From: Scatomonas sp963928055 | Lineage (GTDB): Bacteria; Bacillota; Clostridia; Lachnospirales; Lachnospiraceae | DNA length: 64,000 bases | Direction: 5' to 3' | NCBI GenBank assembly: GCA_963928055.1 | Contig: CAWVDN010000001.1 | Span: forward strand, 1,501,382-1,565,381 | Part shown: positions 44,315-53,214 of the stretch, piece after piece | Layout: every line of letters begins with the position of its first letter | Position numbering within the stretch: position 1 is the first letter of the stretch | Notes under the pieces: generated by a model | Told to the model about the DNA's origin: nothing | The model's input: only the letters and a program-made list of their open reading frames with translations | The model's database searches: none | Made by a program: the position numbers and the translations under genes

Positions 44315-45271
44315 TTAATTAAAGTATACCAGTTCCGATTCCGGGGCTTTGGCGGAGCGGATGGCTTTGGCCTTCAGCACCGGCCCTTCCTCGTGGTATA
44401 CATCCAGATACTTCCAGTCTACAGTGGCTGTCACCTCCACCCAGCTTCCCATGGGAAGTTTGGGGGCGTTCTTGCTCTGGCAGACATAGCCGATAAAGGT
44501 GGTGTCGTCGGCGCAGCAGGTCATGGCCATGCGGCCGGGGACGAAAAAGTTGGCTCCCACGTCCCGGCTTTTCAGAACCATGCCCTTGAACTTCACAGTC
44601 CTGCCCTGATAACGCTCGGGATGGTCCCGCATATCCACATAGAAGATCCCGTAATCGATGTCCTCGATCTCGATCACATCCGCTTTCAGATCGTAGGGAA
44701 CTTCATCCTCAAAAATATCCGTCAGCTCTCCCTCTTCATCCTCAAAAAGGATCTCGCAGCCGGGATTGACCACCTTAATGCTGCGGCGGAAGTTGGCCAG
44801 GGGCTGCTCCTTTTTGCAGCGGTTGAACATGACCATATCCGCGTTCCGCGCCATCTCCACAAAAAGAGACTTCATGTTGTTCATGTAAACCTGAAAGGTA
44901 CTGGCGTCCACCGTGACGATGTGCTGGACAATGCCCCAGCCGTGGGGCAGGTCCATCTCTTCCAGATGTTTGACCCCCCAGAGCGGATTGTATTCCAGGA
45001 TCACCCGGTCCGGCCGGTACTTCCGCTGAAAGGCCCGGAGCTTATCTCTGGTCAGTTCCTCCGGATCCTCCAGCACCTCCAGCACCGTGTTGTGCTTCAG
45101 CAGCATGGCCTCGTCATATTCCACCTCCCCTTCCTCGCAGGCAATGAGAAGGGTGGGTTCCTCGATCTGAAAGTACTCCTGCTGCACGGTAAAATTTATA
45201 AATGTAGTCTTGCCGCTTTCCAGAAAACCTGTGATCAGGTAAATCGGCATATCAATTTCCTGTTCCTCCAT
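44315..45271 (-). CDS. CobW-type GTPase with C-terminal TIGR03943-like domain
   Basis: A 318-residue protein whose N-terminal half is a G3E GTPase (Walker A YLITGFLESGKTTFINFTVQ, later VMFNRCKKEQ) and whose C-terminal 120 residues match the YcgQ/TIGR03943-like region common next to cobalamin/zinc genes: MRDHPERYQGRTVKFKGMVL, FVPGRMAMTCCADDTTFIGY. Downstream of a CDF cation exporter by 28 bp, it probably serves metal homeostasis. ATG at 45271 has AAAGGAG; the longer frame to 45319 has none. Confidence 0.8.
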   Translation of the reverse strand: MEEQEIDMPIYLITGFLESGKTTFINFTVQQEYFQIEEPTLLIACEEGEVEYDEAMLLKHNTVLEVLEDPEELTRDKLRAFQRKYRPDRVILEYNPLWGVKHLEEMDLPHGWGIVQHIVTVDASTFQVYMNNMKSLFVEMARNADMVMFNRCKKEQPLANFRRSIKVVNPGCEILFEDEEGELTDIFEDEVPYDLKADVIEIEDIDYGIFYVDMRDHPERYQGRTVKFKGMVLKSRDVGANFFVPGRMAMTCCADDTTFIGYVCQSKNAPKLPMGSWVEVTATVDWKYLDVYHEEGPVLKAKAIRSAKAPESELVYFN

Positions 45272-45299
45272 TGTTCTGTACTCCTTTCCCGCAGAAGGC

Positions 45300-46481
45300 T
45301 TACTCTCCTTCCGCCACAAAACTCCTGTCCATGGTGATCACGCACTGATACCTGGCGTCCACCTCCTGCATCAGGGCCATGACCTGCTGGCTCAGTTTCA
45401 CCTCATCTTCTTCCTTGTACGTAAACGGGACCACCAGATCAAAGATCAGGTTGATCTGCTGCTTTCCGAACACCACCCGGAAATCGTGAAAGGTCAGCTG
45501 ATCGTCCAGGGCGTGCAGGACTCTTCCCAGCTTCTCCTTAATAGCCAGCACCCGGGCGTCGTGGACCTCCACCGGATCCATATGGATCACCAGGAAGATC
45601 CCCAGCTTTTTGCTGACCTCCCGCTCCGCTTTATCGATGATCTCGTGGGAAGTCTCGATATCTACATCCCGGGGAACCTCCGCGTGGATGGATGCCATGC
45701 TGCGGCCCGGCCCGTAATTGTGAACGATCAGATCATGGCTGCCCACGATCCCCTCATAGGATTCCACCAGTTCCCGGATTTCCGCGCAGAGCTTTGGATC
45801 TGTTCCCTCGCCGATGAGGGGCTCCAGAGTATCCCGGGCAATGCTGATGCCGGACAGAATGACAACGATGGAAACGATCAGTCCCACGACTCCGTCGATA
45901 TTGAGCCCGGAAAACCGGCAGACAATAATGGAAACCAGGGTGGCGGTGGTGGTGATCACATCTCCCATGGAATCCGCCGCCGTAGCCAGCATCACTTTGG
46001 AATCGATCCGCCTGCCGAGGCTGCGGTTGAACACCGACAGCCACAGCTTTACCCCTACGGACAGAGCCAGAATGATAAAGGAGATCCAGCTGAAGGCCAG
46101 TTCCTCCGGATTTCGGATCTTTTCTATAGAACTTTTGAAAAAGGTAATGCCTACCTCGATGACCAGGAAGGATACGATCAGGGCCGCGATATATTCCATA
46201 CGGCCATGGCCGAAGGGGTGGTCCTTGTCCGCAGGCTTATTGGCCATCTTCACTCCCACAAAACCGATGACGGAGGAAGCCGCGTCCGACAGGTTGTTAA
46301 AGGCGTCCGCCATAACCGCCATGGAGCCCATAAGAGTCCCTATGGTCATCTTCACTCCGAACAGCAGCACGTTGCAGAAGATCCCCACCACGCTGGAAAG
46401 GATCCCGTAGGCGGTGCGCACATCGGGATTTTCCGTATCTTCATGATTCTTCACAAACCGGCGGACCAGAAACTGTATCAT
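45300..46481 (-). CDS. Cation diffusion facilitator (CDF) transporter
   Basis: A 393-residue metal exporter. Six membrane helices in the N-terminal 210 residues with the two metal-site motifs ADAFNNLSDA and AADSMGDVITT and the HPFGHGRMEY loop, then a cytosolic dimerisation domain with extra His residues (HDLIVHNYGPG, VIHMDPVEVHDARVL). Exports Zn2+, Mn2+ or a similar divalent ion. It is the first gene in an operon with the CobW-type GTPase, pth and mfd, behind promoter 46519-46548. Confidence 0.92.
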   Translation of the reverse strand: MIQFLVRRFVKNHEDTENPDVRTAYGILSSVVGIFCNVLLFGVKMTIGTLMGSMAVMADAFNNLSDAASSVIGFVGVKMANKPADKDHPFGHGRMEYIAALIVSFLVIEVGITFFKSSIEKIRNPEELAFSWISFIILALSVGVKLWLSVFNRSLGRRIDSKVMLATAADSMGDVITTTATLVSIIVCRFSGLNIDGVVGLIVSIVVILSGISIARDTLEPLIGEGTDPKLCAEIRELVESYEGIVGSHDLIVHNYGPGRSMASIHAEVPRDVDIETSHEIIDKAEREVSKKLGIFLVIHMDPVEVHDARVLAIKEKLGRVLHALDDQLTFHDFRVVFGKQQINLIFDLVVPFTYKEEDEVKLSQQVMALMQEVDARYQCVITMDRSFVAEGE

Positions 46482-46518
46482 ACTACATCCCTTCTATCTG
46501 TATCAAAATATCCTTACT

Positions 46519-46548
46519 ATAATATAGCAGTTCGCCGGAAAACGTCAA
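46519..46548 (-). promoter_or_regulatory. Promoter of the CDF-cobW-pth-mfd operon
   Basis: Minus strand TTGACG (46548-46543), 18-bp spacer, TATTAT (46524-46519), 38 bp before the ATG at 46481. Confidence 0.65.
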
Positions 46549-46606
46549 TCCGTTTCTTGGATTTCCTGGTTTTTCCGCAAATCCTTTTATTTTGCCGGCT
46601 TTTTTA

Positions 46607-46635
46607 TTGTATTTTTTGTTATTTCCCTTTATGCT
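46607..46635 (+). promoter_or_regulatory. Promoter of the cardiolipin synthase gene
   Basis: TTGTAT (46607-46612), 17-bp spacer, TATGCT (46630-46635), 50 bp before the ATG at 46685. Confidence 0.5.
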
Positions 46636-46684
46636 GTCCTTAGCGCAAGCGGACATTCCACCAAAAGGAAAGAGAGAAATATGT

Positions 46685-48262
46685 ATGAATCATACAACCC
46701 TTGAAAAAAAGGCATCCACCAAAAACGGCATAGGCCGCATGGTCTTTTCCCTGCTGGTCCTTCTGCTGGATATCTGGTTCCTGATTTCCCTGTTCACCTC
46801 CCTGAACCGTTACGCAGTCTGGATCGACGGGGCCACACGGCTGTCTGCTCTGATCCTGGTACTGGCGATCTACGGGCGGAACCAGACCAGTAGCATGAAG
46901 ACCCCCTGGATCATCCTGATCCTGCTGTTCCCCATTCTGGGAGTGGGCCTATATCTCATTGTGGGCCTTAACAGCAGCACCTGGAAGATGAAACGCCGCT
47001 ATCAGAAGATCAACCAGACCCTGCAGCCCCTTCTTAAGGCCCCCGGACAGGACAGGGCTTTTCAGAAGCTGAAAGAGGAAGATCCCCAGCTGGCCGCGGT
47101 TTCCCATTACCTGATCCGCAGAAGTTCCTACCCTCTCTACGAAAATACAGAGGTCCGGTATTTCAGCCAGGCGGAAAAGGCTCTGGAGGCTCTGAAAGCC
47201 GCTCTGCGGCAGGCGGAACATTTTATATTCATGGAATACTTTGCCATTGAAGACAGCACGGCCTGGCAGGGGATCCAGGAAATCCTGGAAGACCGGGTCC
47301 GGGCCGGCGTGGAAGTCCGGGTTTTTTACGATGATATGGGTTCTATCGGATTTGTCAGCACAGGTTTCCGGGATAAGCTGAGACGCGCCGGGATCCGGTG
47401 CCGGGTCTTTAATCCCTTTTTCCCAGGTCTGAACCTGTTTCTCAACAACCGGGATCACCGCAAGCTTACGGTGATCGACGGAAAAGTGGGCTTCACCGGC
47501 GGCTACAACCTGGCGGATGAATATTTTAACATTACGCGCCCCTACGGAACCTGGAAGGACACCGGGGTTTGCATCACCGGTGCCGCGGTCCGCAGTCTGA
47601 CCCTTACCTTTCTGGAAAACTGGAATGCCGTTCGGGACAACCGCCGGGAAAAATACCCCATGGAAAAAGATCTCCGGGCCTGGCTGCCGGACCCGGCGCC
47701 TCTGCCGGACGCCCTGGGCTTTGTGCAGCCCTACGCGGACAGCCCTATGGACGGGGAGCATGTGGGGGAGGATGTATACATCTCCCTGGCGGAAAAAGCG
47801 GTGGATTACTGCTGGTTTGTGACCCCCTATCTGATCCTCACTGATGAGATGATCCATGCCCTGGGGCTGGCCGCCCGGCGGGGAGTGGACGTCCGAATCA
47901 TCACCCCCGGGATCCCCGACAAAAAACTGGTGTACAAGGTTACCCGCTCCTACTATCATTCTCTCACCCGCAGCGGCGTCCGGATCTATGAGTGGACCCC
48001 CGGCTTCTGCCACTGCAAAATGTGCGTCATGGACGACCGGGCCGCCGCCTGCGGCACCATCAACCTGGATTACCGGAGCCTGTATCACCATTTTGAAAAC
48101 GGCTGCCTCTACATGAAATGCGATGCCGTACTGGATACGAAAAAAGATTTTGAAGTTCTTATGTCGGAAAGCCGGGAGGTGACGGAACAGTACACCAACG
48201 GCCGCAGCGCCGGCCTGCGGCTTTGGCAGCTGTTCCTGCGGCTTTTCGCCCCCCTGATGTAA
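46685..48262 (+). CDS. cls: Cardiolipin synthase (PLD superfamily)
   Basis: A 525-residue membrane enzyme. Two N-terminal membrane helices (about 20-75) are followed by two HKD catalytic halves: NNRDHRKLTVIDGKVGFTGG (residues about 258-277) and FCHCKMCVMDDRAAACGTIN (about 440-459). It condenses phosphatidylglycerol into cardiolipin at the membrane. The second motif has H-C-K, an allowed HxK form. ATG at 46685 with a weak AGGAAAGAG; an out-of-frame ATG lies 4 nt upstream. Monocistronic. Confidence 0.93.
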   Translation: MNHTTLEKKASTKNGIGRMVFSLLVLLLDIWFLISLFTSLNRYAVWIDGATRLSALILVLAIYGRNQTSSMKTPWIILILLFPILGVGLYLIVGLNSSTWKMKRRYQKINQTLQPLLKAPGQDRAFQKLKEEDPQLAAVSHYLIRRSSYPLYENTEVRYFSQAEKALEALKAALRQAEHFIFMEYFAIEDSTAWQGIQEILEDRVRAGVEVRVFYDDMGSIGFVSTGFRDKLRRAGIRCRVFNPFFPGLNLFLNNRDHRKLTVIDGKVGFTGGYNLADEYFNITRPYGTWKDTGVCITGAAVRSLTLTFLENWNAVRDNRREKYPMEKDLRAWLPDPAPLPDALGFVQPYADSPMDGEHVGEDVYISLAEKAVDYCWFVTPYLILTDEMIHALGLAARRGVDVRIITPGIPDKKLVYKVTRSYYHSLTRSGVRIYEWTPGFCHCKMCVMDDRAAACGTINLDYRSLYHHFENGCLYMKCDAVLDTKKDFEVLMSESREVTEQYTNGRSAGLRLWQLFLRLFAPLM

Positions 48263-48281
48263 AAGGCCGGGATGGCCCGTT

Positions 48282-49726
48282 TCAGGGCAAACGGATCACA
48301 CAGTCATATTCCTTCCCGGCCTCTTCCAGTTCCCGGTCCGTCAGACCGGCGGCCGCCTCCACATAGGGCGACCAGAGGAAATAGCGGAACACATACCGCA
48401 CTTCCCCGCTGGAAACCTGTCCTTCCTCATCGGAAGCAATGATCAGATACCTCTTCTCGTCCGCCTCTCCGCCCGGGTACCACCGGTCCCCCACCAGGGC
48501 TTCCGCCCGGCCCGGCAGAGAGGCCTCATATTCTTCCCGGATGGCAAGCAGGCCTCCGATCTCCGAATACAGAAAATTTACCGCCAAAAGAAAGGTCCCC
48601 AGGACCGCGTACTGATACCGGCGCTTGGCCGCCGGGGAAGAATAGGCCCGGTAAGCGCCTCTCTCGTCGATCCCCACAGAAAAAGATCCTTCCAGCCTGC
48701 CTTCCGCCCAGAGGAGCAGCAGCCCGGCGGACAGGGTGACGCCGCTGCAGGCGTACCGCTCAAAGCCGGCCAGGCGCAGCGCTTCCTCTTCCGGCATAGA
48801 GTACAGGTACAGATACAGCAGGCCTTCGTAGTAAACCAGGGTCAGAAGCAGCACCGGCGCCAGGATCCTCCAGGGCTTCCAGGAAGGCTTTCTTTCCAGG
48901 CGAACGTAAATGGATAGGGCCCCGCCGTTCCGGCAAAAAAAAGCCCGGTGCTTTTTACAATGCCTGTAAAGCCCAGCAGCAGGATCTGCCCGACCAGAAG
49001 CCGGGAGTCCTTCTGTTCCACCCGAGAATAGGAAACAGATCCCAGGGCCAGCAAGGGCAGCAGGAAATCCACCAGCAGGTTATTGATCCGCACCGTAAGA
49101 TTCAGATAAGACAGCATGGAGCAGCCCATGGCCAGAAACGAGTAGAGCAGGAACCGCCGCCTCTCTCTTACGATGCCGAAAATGGCCAGAAAACAGGCCA
49201 GGAGCACGCTGTTCTGGGCCAGGAGCAGAATTCCCTGGGCATGTCCGGCATACCGGCAGATATAGAAAAGAAACAGGCTGATCCCCGGAGGATAATCCCG
49301 GAAGGGGATCAGGACCGTATCCGCCCCAGGCAGTTTCCCCGCGCCAAGAAGGTATTTTACCATCAGGGCCCAGTGGGAAAAATTGTCATAATGGGTCAGT
49401 TTCAGACAGAGGCTGAGGAAAAGAAAAACCAGGATCCCTGTCCCGATACAGACCCGCTCCAGGGTCCACCCGGGAAAAGAAAGCTTTTTCCGGCAGGCCC
49501 GGGCCAGAAAGCAGGAAAAACCGGCCAGCCCGGCAGAGAGGCTCAGATTCGCGAAAAGAATCAGCTCTCCCGCCAGGGCCCCTATAAAAAGGAAGAGGCT
49601 GATCCCGGCGGCACAGAAAAGAGGCATAAACCAGAACCGGATCCTCCACAGTCCCCGGAGGGCAAAAAAATACCCGGCCATAGACAGAAGCAGCAGGCAG
49701 ATTCCCGCGGGATTTACCGGTTCCAT
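48282..49726 (-). pseudogene. Polytopic membrane glycan-type protein, broken at an A8 tract
   Basis: Starts at ATG 49726 behind GAGGTG. The first 265 or so codons give about eight membrane segments and a GT-C-style LTHYDNFSHWALMVKYLLGA and DTVLIPFRDYPPGISLFLFY. The frame then runs into the coding-strand T8 (plus-strand A8 at 48935-48942) and ends 28 codons later. Adding one T restores GLFFCRNGGALSIYVRLERK, then the natural tail YSMPEEEALRLAGFERYACS and a further 150 residues to the stop at 48282. So one gene of about 481 codons is split by a one-base change in a homopolymer. It would be an integral membrane protein of cell-surface polysaccharide handling. It is preceded by a PilZ gene in the same operon, only 10 bp away. 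Confidence 0.65.
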
Positions 49727-49736
49727 GTTTTGTATC

Positions 49737-50165
49737 TCACCTCTTTCCTTTCCATCGGGCCTGAAGGTTCCATCGGATCTCATCGTATACGGTCATCCAG
49801 GGATCCAGCTCCCGGGGCAGGGAATGCTCCCGGTCATGAATGATCTGCAGCCAGTGGCGGCGGCTGGTCTCATCCGCCGGTTCTACGGAAGCGGTCAGCT
49901 TTTCTTCTCCCCGGTAAACACAGCGGGCCTTCAGCTCCGCCCGGTAATGCTCCGTCACCACCCGGATCCGGAAGGACTCTCCTTTCGCGGGCAGGCTTCT
50001 TTTTTCTCCTGCCTGTTTTCCGGGAAGCGCCAGGGCAATGCCCTCCTCCGACACATCCAGAGTCACGGTCTCCAGGCTCCCGCCGGGAAAATCGCACCGG
50101 GCCGTTTCCCGGGCTTTGATCCGGTCTGAGATCCTCCGGGATTCCCGTCCCAGCATAATGCTCAT
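49737..50165 (-). CDS. PilZ-domain protein, possibly 5'-truncated at the island edge
   Basis: A 142-residue frame from the first plausible ATG. The PilZ core is visible: RRISDRIKARE (basic start) and TLDVSEEGIALAL (the D/N-x-S-x-x-G motif that binds c-di-GMP). It ends right before the membrane glycan gene with which it is probably cotranscribed. There is no ribosome-binding site before the ATG at 50165 or the next ATG at 50156, and the DNA turns AT-rich at this point. That fits a larger protein, for example a glycosyltransferase with a C-terminal PilZ domain, cut by island insertion. A small intact PilZ protein is the alternative. Confidence 0.6.
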   Translation of the reverse strand: MSIMLGRESRRISDRIKARETARCDFPGGSLETVTLDVSEEGIALALPGKQAGEKRSLPAKGESFRIRVVTEHYRAELKARCVYRGEEKLTASVEPADETSRRHWLQIIHDREHSLPRELDPWMTVYDEIRWNLQARWKGKR

Positions 50166-50402
50166 GTGCCGTAAAGTAACACACAAGAATTTGATAGACA
50201 GCAGCCCATTATTTCCGTGTAACAAAGAGAAAGCAATACACAATTTACATCTGAATGATATAATACTTTTAGGGCAGAGCAAGGGGAAAATTAAGGTCTA
50301 CGCTCCGTAGATATTCCGCAGATATAAGGAACTCTACGCTCCGTGTGTGTTTATTAAATTACCCATCACCTACAATAAAGGCAGAAAGGAGGACAGAAAC
50401 TA

Positions 50403-51008
50403 ATGGACCAAATCCGAATCGGCAAATTTATAGCCGAATCAAGAAAATCAATGAACCTTACCCAAAGGCAACTTGCCGACGCACTTTCCATTAGTGACAA
50501 AACAATTTCCAAATGGGAGTGTGGAAAAGGACTTCCCGAAGTTTCGCTCATGCTACCATTGTGTGCGGCATTAGATATTACTGTCAATGATTTGCTTTCG
50601 GGTGAAAAGGTTTCCTCAACTGATTATCAAAAGAAAGCGGAGGGAAACATGGTGAACTTAATGAAGGAAAACGAAGAAAATAGGAAAAGAATGGTGTTGT
50701 GCGTCATTACCGTCGCAATCACGGTCGTCGCTGTATGCGCCCTGATAGTAATAGCATCCTATATTGACCTGCCTACGGTGGTACGGATCATATTGATTGT
50801 GGGTGCTGTTTTAGTGGCGGTAGCGGGCATAGCAGCGGGCGCAATGCTTGACATTAAGGCCGGTTATTTTGAGTGTCCTCATTGTAAAGAACTTTTTGTT
50901 CCGAGCATGAATGAGTATGTAAAAAGCTATCATACTTTTACAAAACGCAGATTGACCTGTCCTAAATGCGGTAAAACGGGAATGTGCAAACATCGTGTCA
51001 CAAGATAA
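50403..51008 (+). CDS. XRE-type HTH protein with membrane segments and C-terminal zinc ribbon
   Basis: A 201-residue protein. The N-terminal HTH_3 domain (about 6-60) reads LTQRQLADALSISDKTISKW. Two hydrophobic segments follow (about 98-118 and 126-148). The C-terminal 50 residues have paired CxxC motifs (CPHCKELF and CPKCGKTGMC), a zinc-ribbon. It resembles small membrane-tethered regulators common in Bacillota islands. It is the leftmost intact cargo gene, behind AAAGGAGG, and is followed by the linker/IS junction. Confidence 0.82.
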   Translation: MDQIRIGKFIAESRKSMNLTQRQLADALSISDKTISKWECGKGLPEVSLMLPLCAALDITVNDLLSGEKVSSTDYQKKAEGNMVNLMKENEENRKRMVLCVITVAITVVAVCALIVIASYIDLPTVVRIILIVGAVLVAVAGIAAGAMLDIKAGYFECPHCKELFVPSMNEYVKSYHTFTKRRLTCPKCGKTGMCKHRVTR

Positions 51009-51021
51009 ATACGATTTCTGG

Positions 51022-51070
51022 TAATAGCAAAGCCAGCCGAGCCAGTCAACGGTCAAGATGAACGGCGCAT
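51022..51070 (+). repeat. Linker copy A, left half
   Basis: Near-identical to 56494-56544. It contains CCAGCCGAGCCAGTCAACGG and ends GGCGCAT, where the IS copy begins. The other half of the linker (from CATACGCGCCGCCGTTGAC) resumes at 52522. GTCAACGG and CCGTTGAC pair across the insertion, with GCGCAT/A(C/T)GCGC at the centre, so the target was a hairpin. Confidence 0.8.
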
Positions 51071-51099
51071 TGAAGTGCTCCCCAAAAGTTGGACAAAAG

Positions 51100-51948
51100 T
51101 TATGCGGCAAAGCCATTTTGAATTCTGTATTGGACAGGACTTAACCCATTCAATTTTTCTTTGATTCGGTTATGGTTATAGTATTCAAGATAAGCGATCA
51201 GTTCCTGGCAGAACTCGTCTAATGATTGGAACGTCCGCAGGTATAGCAGTTCCGATTTTAACAGTCCGAAGAAGTTTTCCATAACCGCATTGTCCAGACA
51301 GTTTCCCTTTCTGGACATACTTTGCCGAATGCCTTTTTCTAACAGTCTTTTTTGATACCTGACGTTCTGATATTGCCAGCCCTGATCCGAATGAAGGATC
51401 AGCCCGCTGCTGTCCGGGAGCCGGGAGAATGCTTTATCCAGCATCTCATCCACCTGGCGGTAATTAGCCCGTTCACTGATGGCATAGCTGATGATCTCAC
51501 CATTATACAGGTCAAGCACAGGAGAGAGATAAAGTTTGCTTCCAAACAGGGAAAACTCAGTCACATCAGTTACCCATTTCTGATTCGGCCTTTCCGCATG
51601 GAAATCTCTAGCCAGTAGATTTGGTGCAATCTTGCCGACTTCTCCACGGTAAGAACGATACTTTTTCATTCGTACCATACATTTTAGGCCTGATTCCTTC
51701 ATCAGCTTTTGTACCGTCTTGTGGTTCAGACAAAAGCCTCTGTTGCGTAATTCCATACCAATCCGCCGATATCCGTACCGGCCTTGATTCTCCTGATAAA
51801 TTGCTATGATTTCCGCCCTTTCTTTTGCGTATTTATCCACAGCATTAGCTTTCCGGGAATGATAGTAGTATGTACTTCGGGGAATGCCGGCCAGTTTAAG
51901 TAATGCTGCCAGAGGATAATCACGCCTTAATTCTGTAACGGCAGCCAC
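51100..51948 (-). CDS. IS3-family transposase OrfB (copy A)
   Basis: A 282-residue integrase-core protein. DDE residues are in WVTDVTEFSLFGSKLYLSP (first D), LILHSDQGWQYQ (second D) and NAVMENFFGLLKSE (E). The HTH_21-like N-terminus contains GRYGYRRIGMELRNRG. It is read in the -1 frame relative to OrfA, so a frameshifted OrfAB fusion is likely the active transposase. Identical in protein to copy B. Confidence 0.93.
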   Translation of the reverse strand: MAAVTELRRDYPLAALLKLAGIPRSTYYYHSRKANAVDKYAKERAEIIAIYQENQGRYGYRRIGMELRNRGFCLNHKTVQKLMKESGLKCMVRMKKYRSYRGEVGKIAPNLLARDFHAERPNQKWVTDVTEFSLFGSKLYLSPVLDLYNGEIISYAISERANYRQVDEMLDKAFSRLPDSSGLILHSDQGWQYQNVRYQKRLLEKGIRQSMSRKGNCLDNAVMENFFGLLKSELLYLRTFQSLDEFCQELIAYLEYYNHNRIKEKLNGLSPVQYRIQNGFAA

Positions 51949-51956
51949 AACATCGC

Positions 51957-52466
51957 TTATTCGGGTTTTTCTCGCTTCTGAATTAAGGCGTTTAATTTTT
52001 TTAGGTAATCATTCTCCATTTTCAACCGGTAATTTTCTTCTGACAGCCGCTTATTTTCCTGTTGCAGCTCCGACTGTTCCTGCTTCTTTTGTCGTTTTTC
52101 GCTGCCTTTTGTCGCCTGCTTTTTCATAAGTCCCTGTGCACCTTCCTTTTGGAATTTCTTCTCCCACCGGCACACTGTTACAACATCAAGGCAAAAGTGC
52201 ATAGCTGTCTGTGTACAGGATAAGTGATGTTCCTGCTTGTATTGTAACACTTTTAGGCGAAACTCGCCATCAAAGCCTTTTTGTCGGCCAACCAGATTTC
52301 TGCTTAGAAGTCCTTTTGCACCATGTAGCTTATACAAGTTTACCCATTTTTCAATCGGCGTACAGGATACGCAAAATTTCTCGGATGCCTCTTTGCGTGT
52401 ATGCCCTTCCAGTACATACTGAACAACTGCTAATTTTAATTCCTCACTGAACAATTCTTTTCCCAT
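51957..52466 (-). CDS. IS3-family transposase OrfA (copy A)
   Basis: A 169-residue HTH protein: two helix-turn-helix repeats (EGHTRKEASEKFCVSCTPIE and EHHLSCTQTAMHFCLDVVTV) and a leucine-zipper-like C-terminus (about 125-165). It ends KREKPE at a stop beside an A-rich GAAAAAC on which a -1 frameshift to OrfB is plausible. ATG at 52466 behind AAAGGGG. Confidence 0.9.
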   Translation of the reverse strand: MGKELFSEELKLAVVQYVLEGHTRKEASEKFCVSCTPIEKWVNLYKLHGAKGLLSRNLVGRQKGFDGEFRLKVLQYKQEHHLSCTQTAMHFCLDVVTVCRWEKKFQKEGAQGLMKKQATKGSEKRQKKQEQSELQQENKRLSEENYRLKMENDYLKKLNALIQKREKPE

Positions 52467-52574
52467 AGATTTCTGCACCCCTTTCGTTGACTTTCTTGTC
52501 CAACTTTTGGGGTGCAGTTCACATACGCGCCGCCGTTGACAGCCCCGCACTATTATCAGAGAGGGGGAATTTCT

Positions 52575-52783
52575 ATGACCGAAGATGAAGCCTACAAAGT
52601 GCATATCCAGTACACATTCAATGCCTTTTGCAAGATTGTCATTCGTCACGCAGCCATAGATATAAAATCTTGAATCTGCGCCGGAGGTGGGAACGGGAAG
52701 TTTCTCTTGACTACATGATGAATGAGAAGTTTGTCCAGCTTGCCTTGCAGCGGCCCCGGCGGCTCATGGAGGGAAAAGACTGA
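52575..52783 (+). pseudogene. Decayed sigma-70-like factor (copy A of the sigma/mob backbone)
   Basis: Begins MTEDEAYKVHIQYTFNAFCK and matches the intact gene at 58104 (MTDQIAYQEYIQRRYNAFCK). A 2-bp AT duplication after GCCATAGAT shifts the frame and causes a stop, then the frame resumes WEREVSLDYMMNEKFVQ. The central about 210 bp are missing: FVQ is joined directly to LALQR. The join lies at TCCAG(C/T)TTGCC, which occurs at both corresponding points of the intact gene (58261 and 58471), as expected for slippage or recombination between short direct repeats. Non-functional. Confidence 0.8.
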
Positions 52784-52887
52784 CGGCTGGGATGTATGGG
52801 GTAATGAAGTTAAGAATGATGTAAACATAAAATTTAATAAAAAAGAGGCTTAATAAATTGTGAATTCAGCCTCTGCAGATAGTTAAT

Positions 52888-52920
52888 AACAGCAAGTCTA
52901 AAAGTGACCTGCTGTTTTTT
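52888..52920 (+). terminator. Terminator after the decayed sigma gene
   Basis: AACAGCAAGTC ... GACCTGCTGTT followed by TTTTTT. It occupies the same relative place as the terminator at 58768-58805 in the intact module. Confidence 0.7.
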
Positions 52921-52959
52921 TAATGATTTTTTCAAACAGAATATTAAAGGAGGATTGAA

Positions 52960-53100
52960 ATGGCGTTTTTTTCTTCAGCAGTAGATCTACTGCAGACACT
53001 TGTTATAGCTCTTGGAGCCGGACTTGGAATATGGGGCGTTGTAAATTTGATGGAAGGCTATGGCAACGATAACCCCGGTGCAAATGCTCATGTACGGTAA
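52960..53100 (+). CDS. Maff2-family protein, truncated
   Basis: A 46-residue frame, MAFFSSAVDLLQTLVIALGA... then GIWGVVNLMEGYGNDNPGAN, behind AAAGGAGG. It matches the first two thirds of Maff2-family small membrane proteins of clostridial conjugative elements, which have one more C-terminal hydrophobic helix. That helix is missing here; the frame ends AHVR with unrelated DNA following. A relic of the conjugation module that once lay downstream. Confidence 0.75.
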   Translation: MAFFSSAVDLLQTLVIALGAGLGIWGVVNLMEGYGNDNPGANAHVR

Positions 53101-53172
53101 GGAAGCAAGCAACCGAAAACAAGAGATAGACCGCCAGCACTACACTATTCCGAACCAAAGACCAAAAGATAA

Positions 53173-53214
53173 GCATTGTGGGAAAATCTAAACTTTTGGA
53201 TTTTCCTACAATGC
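53173..53214 (+). repeat. 16-bp inverted repeat upstream of tet(W)
   Basis: GCATTGTGGGAAAATC and GATTTTCCTACAATGC pair with one mismatch around a 10-nt loop. There is no T-run, so it is probably not a simple terminator; it may mark an end of the tet(W) segment. The surrounding 53101-53418 holds no supported gene. Confidence 0.5.

Larger units (their letters stand above)
51071..52521 (-). mobile_element. IS3-family (IS150-like) element, copy A
   Basis: 1,451 bp. Terminal inverted repeats begin TGAA(C/G)TGC(A/T)CCCCAAAAG and continue TTGGACAA. Flanked by the 3-bp direct repeat CAT at 51068-51070 and 52522-52524. It has the same length as copy B (56545-57995), its two encoded proteins are identical to those of copy B, and it is in opposite orientation. 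Confidence 0.9.

Noticed and set aside
52646..52828. 60-codon minus-strand frame over the decayed sigma gene
   Set aside because: No ribosome-binding site and antisense to a recognisable pseudogene.
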